Of a stretch of DNA of 64,000 bases, positions 46,308-59,010 are shown piece by piece (the first letter of the stretch is position 1; each line of letters opens with the position of its first letter). The notes beneath the pieces are model-generated. The model searched no databases and had not been told where the DNA came from. It saw only the letters and a program-made list of their open reading frames with translations. This stretch comes from Theropithecus gelada (lineage: Eukaryota; Chordata; Mammalia; Primates; Cercopithecidae), in contig NC_037670.1 in assembly GCF_003255815.1 (NCBI RefSeq), positions 58,228,724 through 58,292,723 on the forward strand, written 5' to 3'. Made by a program: the position numbers and the translations under genes.

Positions 46308-46362
46308 CACACACACACACACGTGCGCACGCGCGCGCCCACACACACACACACACACACAC
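46308..46362. repeat. Compound CA/CG alternating repeat
   Basis: (CA)n, then GTGCGCACGCGCGCGCCC, then (CA)n. A strictly alternating purine/pyrimidine core with CG steps favours left-handed DNA. Confidence 0.93.
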
Positions 46363-47479
46363 ATTTCCTTCTATAGTTTCCTATTTCCTATTTAAATGAA
46401 TGCTACTAGTAAAAATGGAAATTTGCTCTTACATGCCATGCTGTGTCCCTAGGGTAACTCTTTAGTCTCCTAGTTGGTGACTGACGTGTTTTAAAATCTG
46501 TTCCAGAATTTTTAACACTCACTATAACAACATCGTAGATGGGAGAATGCAGCATATTTGGATTTCCCAATTCCAGTCTTCTACCACCCTGACGCAAATC
46601 CTGCGTGCGCAACCAGAGAAACTACTGTAATGCGACAGGGGCCCTTGATTTCTGTGAGGCTGCACCAGGCAGCTGAGGGAAGAAACTGAGCCTGGACAGA
46701 CAGGGTCCTCCAGAATTGGAAATGGGCGACGTAGCTTTGGTGGACAGACAAGAAATTGTGAAACGTGAAATGCTGATGGGATTATCCTAAAATGACTGAT
46801 CATTTTGCTCTGCCGGGGTGATGAGGAGTGAAGTGAGGAGCTAGGGTAATAGATCCCAGTGGTGCTAAGTGCAGGGTGACCTGGAATAAAAGAGTGGGGA
46901 AGGCGAAGAGAAAGACGGTGCGGTTTAGTGAAATTTAAGTTTATTATTTCAGAGGTGGGATAATCACGGTGCTGGCTTAGCTTAGGGTGTGGCCAAGAGC
47001 ACAGACTACTCAAATAGCATGGAAGTGAAGATTGCCTCTTATACGAGAATGTTTTTAGAAAAATAATAACAGGATAAGTATCTGTACCTGATATCAAAAC
47101 ATACTACAGCATCATGTTGAAAGCAAAGAATTATAAATGAAAAATATAAAAACATATGAATGCAAATGCGTAGAGAGCCCAGAAATTGACCTAGATTAGT
47201 GTAGGATTAATATAACCTTGCAAAAACAGCAAAACATCATAAATGATATTAGGTTAATGATACAGTGTTGTGGAAAAGAAATAAATATACAACTACATTC
47301 AGAAGTTTCCAAGTATATAAAACAAGATATTAAGGAAATTATAGATGAGCCAGCAAAAAGGCAAACTTTAAAGTGTTGATAACATTCTAAGAATTAAAGC
47401 AATATAAGATAGAAGAGAAAATACAATAGAAGATACAATTACATAAAAATATAAATTTTTCTAAGTAAAATAAAGGATA
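46363..47479. other. Unassigned DNA with a 191-codon open frame (minus)
   Basis: The frame at 46522-47097 is the longest not clearly part of a mobile element. It is Ser/Pro/His-rich and lacks recognised domains or a convincing promoter; part of the region is also open in another frame. I treat it as non-coding, but cannot exclude an unannotated transcript. Confidence 0.35.
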
Positions 47480-48000
47480 ATATAAAAATTACAGAAGAAG
47501 ATTGGGTAAGACATACAAGTAGAATGCAGACATGTAATGAGGCAAGTGGTATAAACAAATACAGCCCTCATGGAAAGTTAAAAGGCTATGAAAATGTTTA
47601 TATGACTTGGACCAGTATTCTAACACTGAAGGATTTATTCTAAGCAAACAGTGGAAAGGAAAAAAAGTGAAGTCCATTGAAGTATTGATTGTAACATCAT
47701 CTGTAACTGTAAAATAATTTTTTTAAAAAGTATCTAACAATAAGGAAATGGTTAAGGAAATTGGGACATAGCAGCTAAATGGCATATTTAGCTATTAAAA
47801 TAGTAATTTAAAAATATGAAATTATACAATAAACTATTTGAGAGAAAAATTTAAGGCTATGGGTATAATTATTTATATGATTACAGACATGAAAATAAGA
47901 GACTAAAATGTAGAGTAATTACTTTGTGAGTTAGGGTTATGGATGACTTTTTTCCTACAATTTTATTTAAGAGTTTAAAATATTGTTTTATAAGAAAAGT
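47480..48000 (+). repeat. L1ME-like old LINE fragment
   Basis: 'ggatttattctaagcaaac' and 'ggaaatggttaaggaaattg' followed by an AT-rich region match the order of old L1 3' regions (compare 9230-9790). Tentative. Confidence 0.45.
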
Positions 48001-48293
48001 ATGGGAGCATGAAGCAGATGGCATGGGCAGGAAAGAAAGCTGAGCCAGCTCCAGGTCTCACTGAAACCAGGGTGGCAAGGCACCCAGATGAGGCACAGGC
48101 TGAAAAACATCTAGACTGAGTCTGAGGCTCAAAGACCATTTCCTAAACACCAAATTCTCTAACACTAAAGTTAATTTGTGTTACTCACAGGAGGTGGGTT
48201 TGCTCTAGGGTGCAGAGAATGGGGACTGGAGGGAGGAACACTGGAGAAGAGTTGTTCTTGGTTTTGAATCTGACAGACTGTCCATGTCCTAAC

Positions 48294-48327
<34 letters not shown>

Positions 48328-49470
48328 ATAGCTACTGGGGGCCATGGATGTGCTAATGTGAAAATTATTACACAATGAATATGTGTATCAAATGATCACA
48401 TCTTAGGCCTTGATTGTAACCGCCTTTTAAGTAGTTCGTTGGCTGAACTGGGTTTCTTTGCTATCTGAGCCATTAATTTCACAGAAGTCTGGCAGGCGTG
48501 CAGAGCGCATGAGGGCTCTCTTCCGCCGTGGGTCCATGCTGGGGCAGTATAGCCCACAGTTGCCAAGAAGGTGAACTTCTCAGCAGCAAGGCCATGCTGA
48601 ATGGCTAAGGGCAGTTTGGTTGGAAGTGCTCTCTGCTGGGCTTTTCCCAAGGAAGGGGAGTGAAAGCAGAATCTTCAGCATCTGCGTTGCAGGATAAAAG
48701 CTGCCAAGGGGAAGAGCATTTCGACAGGGAGAGGAATTGCGCGCCATAGAAATCGCACTCTGGAGTAAGGCAATGAAAGGTAGATAAAGTCTGTACTTTC
48801 GCCAAATGTACAGTATTAGTTCTCTTCTGGGGTGATACTTAAAATATTCAAGTGGTTAGGACCTAACCATTCTGAATTAAACCATTCTGAATTCTGTAGC
48901 TGCTGGAAAGGGGAAAGACAGTGACAGGGCACTAGGAAGGTGGTGGGCTTGAAGCAGTGGCCACTTACCAAGCAGTTGGAAACATCTCAATATTTTAACA
49001 AGAAGCAAGGTCATCTCAGTGCTTATTAGCCAATTACCAGCCTTGGTCCTTCCTCTTCTCTTCTTGGTGATTGCAGCCTCTATTTTTTCTTTCTTTGCCT
49101 TCGCCAGCTGAGCGCAATTCCCTCTCCCTCTGATTATGAGTCACGTCATGCCATGCACTTCCTGTCCTGAGTGGATGTGTGTGTGACAGGGACTGGGATC
49201 CCACATGTGGACTTACTGGTTAGGTGACATGAGGGCAAGTGAGCAGTGATGCAATAGCCAAAGAAAGACCCACCATCACAAGAAGGCCACGGTCTGTTCC
49301 TGCTGTGGGCAGGAGGCCAGAGGGTGCCATGGTGGCCAAACAGTGCCGACAGGGATGTTCCCAATGGGAAGTGTGCTCCGTGACAGGCATGGGTGCAGGC
49401 ACCCTTACAAACCACGTACCCCCAGATCACAGTGAAACCTCATTTTGGTTTCATTCCTGGTCAGGCATGG
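48001..49470. other. Unassigned DNA with a short (CA)n tract
   Basis: (CA)n at 48294-48321. Other sequence is not assigned. Frames at 49146-49538 are open on opposite strands and unmatched. Confidence 0.45.
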
Positions 49471-49474
49471 TGGG

Positions 49475-49710
49475 CAATGATCAGGATGTGAGTGCTAGAA
49501 TCAGATGCTTTGGGCTGCAGTATTGGCTCCCCAAGTAACTGCCTGAGTGCCGTTTGATTATCTCATCACTCTGAACCAACAGCTCTAAAATGAGAACAGC
49601 AATTGTACGTACTGCTCTAGGTTACTGTGGAGGTTAAATGAGTTAGTGTTTGCAGAGTGCTTGGGGCATAGTAAGGACTCAGTAAAGATCTCATTGTTAT
49701 TATTGCATTC
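49475..49710 (+). repeat. MIR SINE
   Basis: 'ctaaaatgagaacagcaa', 'gttactgtggaggttaaatg', 'gcagagtgcttggggcat' and 'gtaaggactcagtaaag' are the downstream half of MIR in plus order. Confidence 0.85.
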
Positions 49711-51110
49711 CTCCTGTTCTATGCTGCAATTGCTGAGACTAGCTTGACTCCTTCACCCCAATCCTGTCTCTCAATTATACTCACATCTAGATCTTTAAAG
49801 TGGTCTACTTTGTGCTAAGACAGTTTCTCAGCCTTTTTGACCAATGCGTACTTCTGATGAACATAAAAATGGTATGCCTAGTTCTCCAAGGAGATTTTGA
49901 CCTACTCTTCAGTGGGACTTGCCCCTACCACCCCTCTCCTCAACTCCAATCATCCCTTGGTGGATAATCAGGGGTGAGCATAGTTTAGTTTTTAATGACA
50001 AAATAATCACTTATTCAATTTGACTATGTCCACAAATTCCCAAGTACATGAATAATTTGTCCAATATTGGCTGTTAGTCTTCCAAAGGGACAACGTTAGA
50101 GAACACCTCCACAAATGCACAGAGATTTGAAGAGATGGACTTCCATGAATGACCTGCATGATGAAGGCTGTGATAGACTCCAACTTCAGAGCACTGTGTT
50201 AGGGGAGGAGGAAGGTGGAGGTCAGGATTAATAAACCCAAGAGGAGAGACGATGAGGTGCTGCACCAAAAAGATGCAAACAAAGCCCAACCTCAGATCTA
50301 GATTTGTTCCAGGAATAATCCCCAGAGTCTGGATCCAAAAAAGAAAGAAGAGCAGAAGCAGCAGGTGGAGAATAAGCAGAAAGTGGAGCCTGGAACAGTG
50401 CTTTTGCCTGGGGCTGGCTTTCACAGGGAAGCCTTGCAGGGGCCCGTGACAGCATAGCAGGCCTTGAATAACCAGGGACCAACCACAGGGGATAGTGGTC
50501 TGACAAGAATTAACTTCCGGAAATTCTCAAACCCAGCTGTGGATTGTGTGCCCATGATGGCACTTTAAAAGACCACAACAAAATCGCTATTTGACAAATA
50601 CCACAGGAGCAGCTATTGCAGGCAAAAGTTATCAACAGGTGTTAAAACCAGCTGGGCGGGAGGGAAGTATAATGAGAAACAGGACATTTGCTTAGTTTCA
50701 GTGTAGCTCTCTACAAGATACTTAATAATTGCAACGGGAAAAATAGTAAATGTTATGGTCGAGAAACCTGCCATATACCTCCTTAACAAAGGCATCAAAG
50801 TGTAAGACCACACACATGCTGATATGATGCATTTAGAAGGCACAATAGTCATGTTGTGGGAGACTGAGACATGACAACTAAATGCCACTTGTGTTCCTGG
50901 TCTGGATCCTGACAAAGGACATTAGTGGGGCACTGCAAGTTGAATAAGGTGTGTGGATGTATTTCTAGTATTCTAGCAATTTGAGTTCCTGACTTTGATG
51001 ATTGTACTACAGTTATTTAGGATAGCAACATTTTGGGAAGGTACGAAAGGGTATATGGGAATTTTTTGTAGTACTTTTGTAATTTTTTTGTTGTCCAAAA
51101 TTATTTATTT
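49711..51110. other. Unassigned DNA
   Basis: No repeat family or gene was identified. The open frames at 50074-50506 overlap on both strands. Confidence 0.45.
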
Positions 51111-51113
51111 ATT

Positions 51114-51404
51114 TATTTGAGATGGAGTCTGTCTCTGTCGCCCAGGCTGGAGTGCAGTGGCGCGATCTCGGCTCACTGCAAGCTCCGCCTCCAGGGTTCA
51201 CGCCGTTCTCCTGCCTCAGCCTCCCGAGTAGCTGGGACTACAGGCGCCCGCTATCACGCCCAGCTAATTTTTTTTTTTGTATTTTTAGTAGAGACGGGGT
51301 TTCACTGTGTTAGCCAGGATGGTCTCGATCTCCTGACCTTGTGATCCGCCCGCCTCAGCCTCCCAAAGTGCTGGGATTACAGGCGTGAGCCACCGCACCC
51401 AGCC
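51114..51404 (-). mobile_element. AluY-like SINE
   Basis: A little-diverged reverse-complement Alu with intact CpG-rich arms. CCAAAATTATTTA flanks both ends (about 51096 and 51405). Confidence 0.95.
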
Positions 51405-52229
51405 CCAAAATTATTTAAAAATAAAATGTTAAAAATAAAGAATAATTTTTAAAAAGACAAAAACAGACCTCAGCAGTGGAAATAATATTAAGCAATTTCC
51501 AGGCTCACCATAGTTACCTAACGGAGGCAGTGGTGGAAATTCCCATTCACCACGGTGCCACGGAGGGAAAGAGGCTGGGACCCAGTCAGTAGCATGCAGA
51601 AGCCTTGTGCTCCAAAATCAAAGATCCTGACTAACCTGGAAAGGGCTGCTAGCTGTCCAGCCCAGCTCCATGCTAGAATGCAGATGGGATGGCTAAAGTT
51701 TATGCAGCCCCGGGGTCGAAGCCACATGCAGAGAACGAGGCTTCAGAAACCTGGGAGGCGCGTCGCCCTTTCAGAGGACGCTGTGTGGCTGTCACAAAGG
51801 GCCCAAGCTGCCTGTATGCAGGCTGCCTTCGCATGCAAGGAAAAGAGACTTCTATCTTCTTTAAGCTATTGCTAGCTGAAATCTTTCTATTAGTTGCAGC
51901 TGCTCCTCTGTTGCCATCTTGTCCTTGCTCAAAGATACTGCAGAAAACTACACTCCCTCCAGCACCCAGGAGCCCCATTCTGAGTGGTGACATGTATACT
52001 CAATTCCCTGACCTCACAGGCACCACTCATGTCATCTCCATTCCACACGACAACCCCCAAAGGCCATGAGGCCGGGTGCATGGGAAGCGAGGTGCACCTG
52101 GCCTTCCTGGAGGTGCAGTGGTCACATGCAAAGTCCTGTGGCAGACGAGGAGAGGCTGTGTATGGCCTTGGAGGCCCTGCAGCGCGTCCACCCCATCCGT
52201 GGACACCTCCTCCTCCCAATCTTGCACCT
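51405..52229. other. Unassigned DNA
   Basis: Moderately GC-rich in 51550-52230, with open frames on both strands of 60-128 codons. None matches a known protein, and CpG density looks too low for an island. Confidence 0.4.
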
Positions 52230-52615
52230 GTATCCTGTGCTCTCAGCACACTGCGCACTTGTACTTCCCTGCGTTCTGCCTGTTCTCTGATGCCTCTGAG
52301 CCTTTGACATACAATACAGCTTCTTCTGATAGGAACATCCTCTATTCCACCTTTTCACCTGTGCCACCTATTTTATTCTTAAGGTCTCTGTTTAAATATC
52401 ATCTCTTCCAAAAAGCCTTCCCTGACCTCGGAAGATGGGTTAGATGGCACTCTGGTGCGTGAATATTTTCACTTCGTCTTTCTCCATCACTGCATCCACC
52501 ATATCACATCACGATCACTCGCTAATTGGTCCATGTGGACTATGGAGCAAGGACAGTATATCCCCGGAACCTAATATAATACCTGGAATATAGTATGACT
52601 TCAATAACTAATTGA
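52230..52615 (+). repeat. L2-like LINE 3' end
   Basis: 'ctctgtttaaatatcatctc', 'aaaagccttccctgacctc', and a distal 'acctggaatatagtatgac' with 'ttcaataac' follow plus-strand L2 order. Confidence 0.65.
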
Positions 52616-53560
52616 TCAATGGGTCAATGGCAGACTTTATGAAGTCACACGATGATGACTTATCCCAGTGATGTGATACTGGACAGCCCGTAACACCTCT
52701 AATTTCTCAAAGTTGCAACTATTGCTAGCTTTTGTGAGACCACCCAGACCCCCACTGAGCCCAGCTGCAGCACTGTTTCATAGCAACGGATTCACTGGAC
52801 CACATCCTGAAGTAGGGGTGAGATTGGAAATGGGAAGGCTTTCCCATGAGCCATTGATTTCGTTAATCGCATCCTCACTACTTCCATCATCCACTAGAAC
52901 AAGAAAGTCATCTGTGCTGCTGTCTCCAATTCAAGCTGGGAAGAAAAAGGAGTAAGTGTTTCACATCATAAAGAGAAACAAAGGAAAAATAACAATGCTT
53001 TAAAAGAGGTTGACGATTTCAACACCTCCAATCCACTCTCATTCACTCAGTACTTTACTTAGTAAAGTAATACAAAAAAATGTCCCATTAAAGAAGCACA
53101 CAAAACATTTGCATTTGAATGAGTAAAATTCCAAAACCCTGGTAATGTAAAGCAGCAGCTGTGGTGTGGGAGAAAAGAAGTTTTGGACTAGGAGATCTAG
53201 GCCTGGCTCTGCTTCCAGTAGCTCGGTGACTTTTCCAACTCAGCCAGTCTGAACTTGGGTTTCCTCTTTAGTACATGCATGAAACGTTGAACTAAATAAA
53301 CGACCTCTAATAGCCCCAGCCAAGTTTCTCTCTTATCATTGTGTGCAATCATCTCCCCCAACCAGTTTCCGATCATCTCCCCCAACCAGTCCACACCCAG
53401 GAGAGCCTAGAGGTTAGGGAGTGGCACCCGCAGGGAAGGATTATGCAGCTATACTTTCCCCAGTGCCCCCCTTACATTATCAGTAGTGGTGGAAAAGCTT
53501 TCAAACCTAGAAGTCCCTGGGCATAGGTGAGAGGTGAGTCTTAGAATATTCTTATTTTTA
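52616..53560. other. Unassigned DNA
   Basis: Nothing recognised apart from a short direct repeat of 'atctcccccaaccagt' at about 53350 and 53374. Confidence 0.45.
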
Positions 53561-53562
53561 AA

Positions 53563-53856
53563 TTTTTTTTCCCGTGAGACGGAGTCTCGCTCTGTCGCCC
53601 AGTCTGGAGTGCAGTGGTGTGATCTCGGCTCACTGCAACTTTCGCCTCCCGGGTTCAAGCAATTCTCCTGTCTCAGCTTCCTGAGCAGCTGGGATTACAG
53701 GCATGCACGACAATGCCCAGCTAATTTTTTGTATTTTTAGTAGAAATGGGTTTCACCATGTTGTTCAGGCTGGTCTTGAACTCCTGACCTTGTGATCTGC
53801 CCGCCTCAGCCTCCCAAAGTGCTGGAATTATAGGTGTGAGCCACTGCGCCCGGCCC
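53563..53856 (-). mobile_element. AluS-like SINE
   Basis: Full reverse-complement Alu from 'tgagacggagtctcgctctg' to 'gccactgcgcccggcc'. Flanks share TTCTTATTTTTAAA / ATCTTATTTAAA. Confidence 0.94.
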
Positions 53857-54194
53857 TGATCTTATTTAAAGACCATAATAATCTATAAAACTTTTTTTTT
53901 CTTTTTTTTTTTTTTGTGCTTTGTGCAGCAAAGTCTTCTTTTTCAGGAGCAGAGGAGTCAGAGAACATTTGGTGTGTGGTGCTGCTGTGTCTAGGTAGGG
54001 GTTTCCTGTCTGTAATTTCTTTCCGCTCCAGACAATCTGGGCTCCTTGAGGAATGACTGTCAGCACTGTTCCCTGGCAGACAGGGTGGATTCTTCATGGC
54101 GTTTCTATTATTGTTTACTTAAACCGTTATTTTAAACTATTACTGATATTTTACTTTTCAAGTATGAAAGTCTTGTGCTTCTAAGTTATAACAA
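53857..54194. other. Unassigned DNA with poly-T runs
   Basis: Poly-T around 53890-53916. Otherwise nothing recognised. Confidence 0.45.
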
Positions 54195-54420
54195 TTATGA
54201 TTTGATGAGAATCTACCATGTGCAACTTTTGGGGCTATATACTTCATATGCAACATAATTTAACTGTCAAAACGTATCTTTGACTGAAGTGTTCTTCTTC
54301 ATTTTACAAAGAAACCCAAACTAAAATATCTTGCCCCAGTCAAACAAATGGGGGAGCTGAAATCCAGAACCAGGTCACAGCAATCTCGGTTTCTCACCCA
54401 CTCCCACGCCTTCTGAAGGT
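54195..54420 (-). repeat. MIR-like SINE
   Basis: 'gagaatctaccatgtgcaac', 'cattttacaaagaaaccc' and 'gggggagctgaaatccag' follow the reverse complement of MIR. Confidence 0.7.
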
Positions 54421-55980
54421 CAGCATTAGTATCTTTCACTTCCATGGTTTTTATTCTCAAATTCTTATACATTTTTTATATAGAAGAAATATTTATTAGC
54501 ATAAATTGTATTTCTTCCTGATAAACTCTCTGTAATGTAAGTATAATGAATGTAGAGCCATATTAATACTGAAGAGGTCCCACTTCGTCTCGTCGAAGAG
54601 GCTTGAAGAGACTTGGTGACTGGGGCCTACTCCTCCCAGGTGGAAGCTGAGTACCTTCTGAGCTTAGGGAGACCAGGCATGAGCCTTTCAGTGGTTCTGG
54701 TTGGAATAAGATATATAGGAAGGAAAAGAGAAAATATTCTAAGGAATTGCAGGCTGCTGGGTTGATGGCTGGATTCAGAGAACCGTAGTGAGTGAAAGGG
54801 TGGGATGCAGAAAGGTTCCCACACTTAGCATTGGAAAATGAATCACGTCCATCCCAATGTGGACCTCAAGGAAGCACCTGGAGTTGGTGGTGGGGACGGA
54901 GGAGCTGTGGGTGAGTTGAGTGTCAGGAACCTGGGGGGCTGTTGAGTGGAGATGAGTCCATTTTTAGATATAGCTACAAACGTTATTGAGAAGTTTGACT
55001 GAAAGCCTGTATTTAAGCGAAATTTGAATCTATGTGATCAGATGAGGTTAAAAAAAAAAGTGTCAGGAGGAGAATGGATTGATTGGGGACTACTACTGAT
55101 GTTCAGGAGGTGATCAAAGAAAGAAACATCACTTAAAAGTCCCGACAGGGAGCAGGAAGAGAGCAGCATCAAAATGGGGAAAGATGGCGCTAAGGAGAAT
55201 TCTAAGAAAAAAGTAGTCAGGAGTGTAAAATGTCAGAGAGGGTAAGACTGTGTTAAACTAATCATTAGCTTAAGAAAACTGCTTTAAAGCTACTGCAACA
55301 GACTACTTGACTTGTAGAAACACATAGTGACCTAATGGGTATAATTTCTCCATTATGTGTAATTTTTTCAGTTCCTAAGAGACCTGAAACACAGGTATTA
55401 CCTTGGTGGAGAAAAGTAATTCCACTAATGGGCCATCATGGAGACCGCTAAAGATTTGTTTTGCTTACTTAATAGTTTTTATTGACATTTTGAAAACAAA
55501 TTTTGTCTATTTTACAAGTCAATAATATCTATTACAAGGTTGGTATTTGTGAAATGGGAGCAACCAGAACACTGACTTCATCTCCAGGGAAGTGTATTCT
55601 AATAAGAAACCCTCCTGAGGTGCATGTGATCAAGTGCCTGATGAGTATTTCATGTGTAGTATTAGTCATTCTCCTCAGCATTTAGCTCATCGTACACTTT
55701 TCCTCCATTTAACAAGTTTGTTCACTTTTCTAATTTAGAAGCATTTCAAAAATTGATTGTGATGCAGTAAGCATTAACAACGTTGACCTTATCACCATGG
55801 AAATGACTTCATTATCACTCTTGTTGCCAAAACCCATCCAGGGCAGTCTGTGATGCTGGTTTGAGATGAACAAAACAGTCAGAATGAGAAAGATTTTTCT
55901 TGGTATGAAAGGCAATTGGCCTATGTCTTCCAAAGAATCCCAGTCTCTTTCTCTACAAAAGTAAACATGAAACTTTGCTT
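54421..55980. other. Mostly unassigned; weak L2-like stretch near 54860-55030
   Basis: 'gatgagtccatttttagata' and neighbouring words weakly suggest a reverse-complement L2 interior. No gene was recognised. Confidence 0.4.
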
Positions 55981-56209
55981 GTGGTCTCGGCTCACTGCAA
56001 CCTCTGCCTCCCGGGTTCATGGCATTCTCCTGCTTCAGCCTCCTGAGTAACTGGGACTACAGGCACACCCGGCTTTTTTTTTTTTTGTATTTTTAGTAGA
56101 GACAGGGTTTCATCGTGTCAGCCAGGCTGGTCTCGACCTGATCTCGTGATCCGCTTTGCTTGGCCTCCCAAAGTGCTGTGATTACAGGCGTGAGCCACCG
56201 TGCCCAGCC
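55981..56209 (-). mobile_element. Truncated AluY-like SINE
   Basis: Reverse-complement Alu missing its A-tail end: it begins at 'ggtctcggctcactgcaac' and ends at 'gccaccgtgcccagcc'. Confidence 0.9.
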
Positions 56210-56439
56210 ATGGTATGTATTTAAAACCAGGAAAGGAACCTCTAAGAGTTGGAGCCACATCAGTGGCTGCCCTCCTGCTGTGCCTTCTGTGCGCAGTTAC
56301 AATGCTGCAGTAAATTAGACACCCCCTCCCCATCAGCTCCAGGTCACTAGCAAGATATCATTTCCAGTAAAGTTGGTCTTTCTCTCTGAATTTCAGTTAC
56401 TTTTGAATCATGATTTTATTATTACTCATTCTACTATTC

Positions 56440-57360
56440 TCCCATTCATGCAATACATATTTTTTGATTGCCTTTCTATGTGCCTGGTACTACTGTAGTG
56501 GTAAACAAGATAAAGTCTCTTTCTTAATGGGGCTTATATTTTACTGAGGAGAGGCAGAAGAGCATGGCCCCAGGGACTCACTTCCTCCCTGCTTTTATGT
56601 AATAGCTCAGCAGAGCACTTGGTAGGCACCCTACCCGAGCCTAATAGGAGGATGGGTCAGTGTCTGGTTGCCAGGTTCTGGAGGACCTTCCCTTCCAACA
56701 AGGCCACTTTCTCAACTAGGAAATGTGTGCGGTCCCACAGATATCCCCTGCCCTCTTCTCTTAAATACACACCATAAATATACAGAGCATCATGGGGACA
56801 TTGTTCTTCCTTGCTGGTGCCTTGGCCCTGATGCACCAGACTGTCTATATCCTGTCTAAGCGCTAAGGAGTAACACGCGTTAAGGAGATCATGCACCCCA
56901 CTAATTCTTGGCCTGTTTTCCTCCAGTAAACTCTATTTTACACCTGAACTTTGTGGTGCTGGAACAAATAAAGACAATTTTCAACCGCGCTAAGTGTGAT
57001 GAAGGAAACGAAATGTTACCATGGCTTATACAGGGGCTGAGGCTAAGTGAGGACTACTTCAGTTGGCACAGCCGGGAAGACCTCTTTGAGGAGACAGTGA
57101 TAAAACCAAAGCAGGAATTGATAAAAGGCAGCAGCCGGGAGAAGAAAGAATATTAGAGCACTGGACTAGCAAATGGGGAGGCCTGAATGACAAGCTTGAC
57201 ACGCGTGTAGTCAGAAAGAGCCAGGAGCACAGCGAGTGAGGGGAAGAGAGGGAGCCAGGGTCTTTGGAGGGTTGATTTGACTCCAGCTACAGCAAGCAGT
57301 TATGCAAGAAGTCAAAGTGAAGAGTTAACATGATGTGATGACCGTATTTAAAAGTTTAAG
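56440..57360 (-). repeat. L2-like LINE, discontinuous
   Basis: 'ttctatgtgcctggtactac' and 'ggggcttatattttactg' start a reverse-complement L2 end. 'cgggaagacctctttgagg' (about 57074) matches a later part of the same element, so the middle carries an insertion or unrelated sequence. Confidence 0.5.
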
Positions 57361-58005
57361 TCTTGGATGTCGGGAAAATGGCACGCAGGGCCATGAATGA
57401 AGAAGACAGAGAACCTAGCCAGGAAGCTGTCACCATGGCCCAGCAAGAGCGAAGGGCAGAGAAGCAAAGACCATTGACTGCAGTGAGAGGTAGAGGAGAG
57501 GATGGGTCCTGGATGCAGAGAGTGAGTGCTTTTAGTCCTTGTGTGCACGGTCACAGAAAATCATGTAAAAGTTGCCACTGACAAAAAAAAGAAAAAAAAG
57601 AAAAAAGAAAAAATATAGGAGGCAATAGGAAATGAAGATGAGCAAAGACTAGAGAATCTCATGTAAATGCGAAGTCCGCAAGGCCAAGGTTTGACAAAGC
57701 AAGTGGTTCTGAAACATTCTTGGAACATTGTAACTCTCCAGCCTGCTGGCTGCAGCCCCCCAGGGGCTCCTCTGGGGAGGTCTAAAAGCTGGTGCTCACT
57801 GCAAAAGCATGGCCGAGTAGTCTTCAAACCTGGATTTCAAAAAGGGAGACAGACAAGATAACCTAAGCTTGTGAGAAGCAAACTCACTGCGTTTACGGGT
57901 AAGATCAAGACCTGAGACCCAGCTGACTTGGAAGGTTGCCACTAGAACTGATCTCAGAAACGGAGTTAGTCACAAGATGCCAGGGAAACCACAAACAAGA
58001 GGCGG
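57361..58005. other. Unassigned DNA with a purine tract
   Basis: An A/G-only tract lies at 57584-57612. Frames here are short and unmatched. Confidence 0.45.
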
Positions 58006-58009
58006 GAAG

Positions 58010-58215
58010 CAAATTAATGACAGAGTGAAGCCCTCTGTGTCAGGTGCTTTGCACATGTTATCCCTGGTAGTCCTCAAAAGCAGCCCTAGGAGAGAGGTCC
58101 GGTTTCATCTTTTCTCTGGAAAACAAACTAAAACTCAGGGAGCTTTGGTAACAAGCTCAAGACATTAGGAGTAGTGGTTGGGAGCAGAACCAGGCTGTAA
58201 GCCCAGGGTTGCCCT
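58010..58215 (-). repeat. MIR-like SINE
   Basis: 'ggtgctttgcacatgttatc', 'aaaacaaactaaaactcagg' and 'gttgggagcagaaccagg' follow the reverse complement of MIR. Confidence 0.65.
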
Positions 58216-58708
58216 CTTCCACCTTCCACTCATCTCCCCACAGCATGGGGAACCTGGGTGGGGCAGCAGGGCCATCAGGGCTGCAGGGTTGGGCCTTAGC
58301 AAGGGAAGCCTGTCAGGTCCATGCATGGCCCTGCTAGGAAGTCAGCCTTTACTCACCGTCTGAGGTTCTCTGTCTCTGAGCTCTTCTGTTTGTCAGAACC
58401 CCACCCCCCCGGCCGCCAGTGACTGTGGTTGTCCTAAACTTCGTCCTCTGGTTCTTCAAGGTAGTGAGATATTCTCCATGTGAGCTTTCACCATCCACAT
58501 GGCACAGACCAGGGGCTGCCCCAAGAGTACAAGTCGTGGAAATGGGAGATTCACCTGGCGCCTCCTCCCTCTGCAGGACCGTGCCCTCAGCTGGCCCCTG
58601 CCTGCCCTCTCTCCAGTCTGCACTTAGCTGCTCTGTACATCGAAGCTCTACAGTTATCTGTAGAGTTCTAGAGTTCGTCTGATGGACACAACTTTGTCAT
58701 TACCAAGA
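58216..58708. other. Unassigned DNA
   Basis: Two overlapping open frames at 58419-58682 show no family resemblance. Confidence 0.45.
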
Positions 58709-58710
58709 AT

Positions 58711-59010
58711 TTTTTTTTTTTTTTTTTTTTTTTACGACAGTCTTGCTCTGTTGCCCAGGCTGGAGTGCAGTGGCATGATCTCGGCTCACTGCAGCCTCCA
58801 CCTCTCGGGTTACAGCGATTCTCCTGCCTCAGCTTCCCGGGTAGCTGGGATTACAGGCACACACCACCACACCCAGCTAACTTTTGCGTTTTTAGTAGAG
58901 AAGGGGTTTCACCACATTGGCAAGGCTGGTCTCGAACTCTTCACCTCAAGTGATCTCACCTCGGCCTTCCAAAGTGCTGGGATTACAGGCGTAAGCCACT
59001 GTGCCCAGCC
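58711..59010 (-). mobile_element. AluS-like SINE
   Basis: Full reverse-complement Alu. CCAAGAAT precedes the poly-T and CCAAGAAA follows, a short target-site duplication. Confidence 0.94.
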
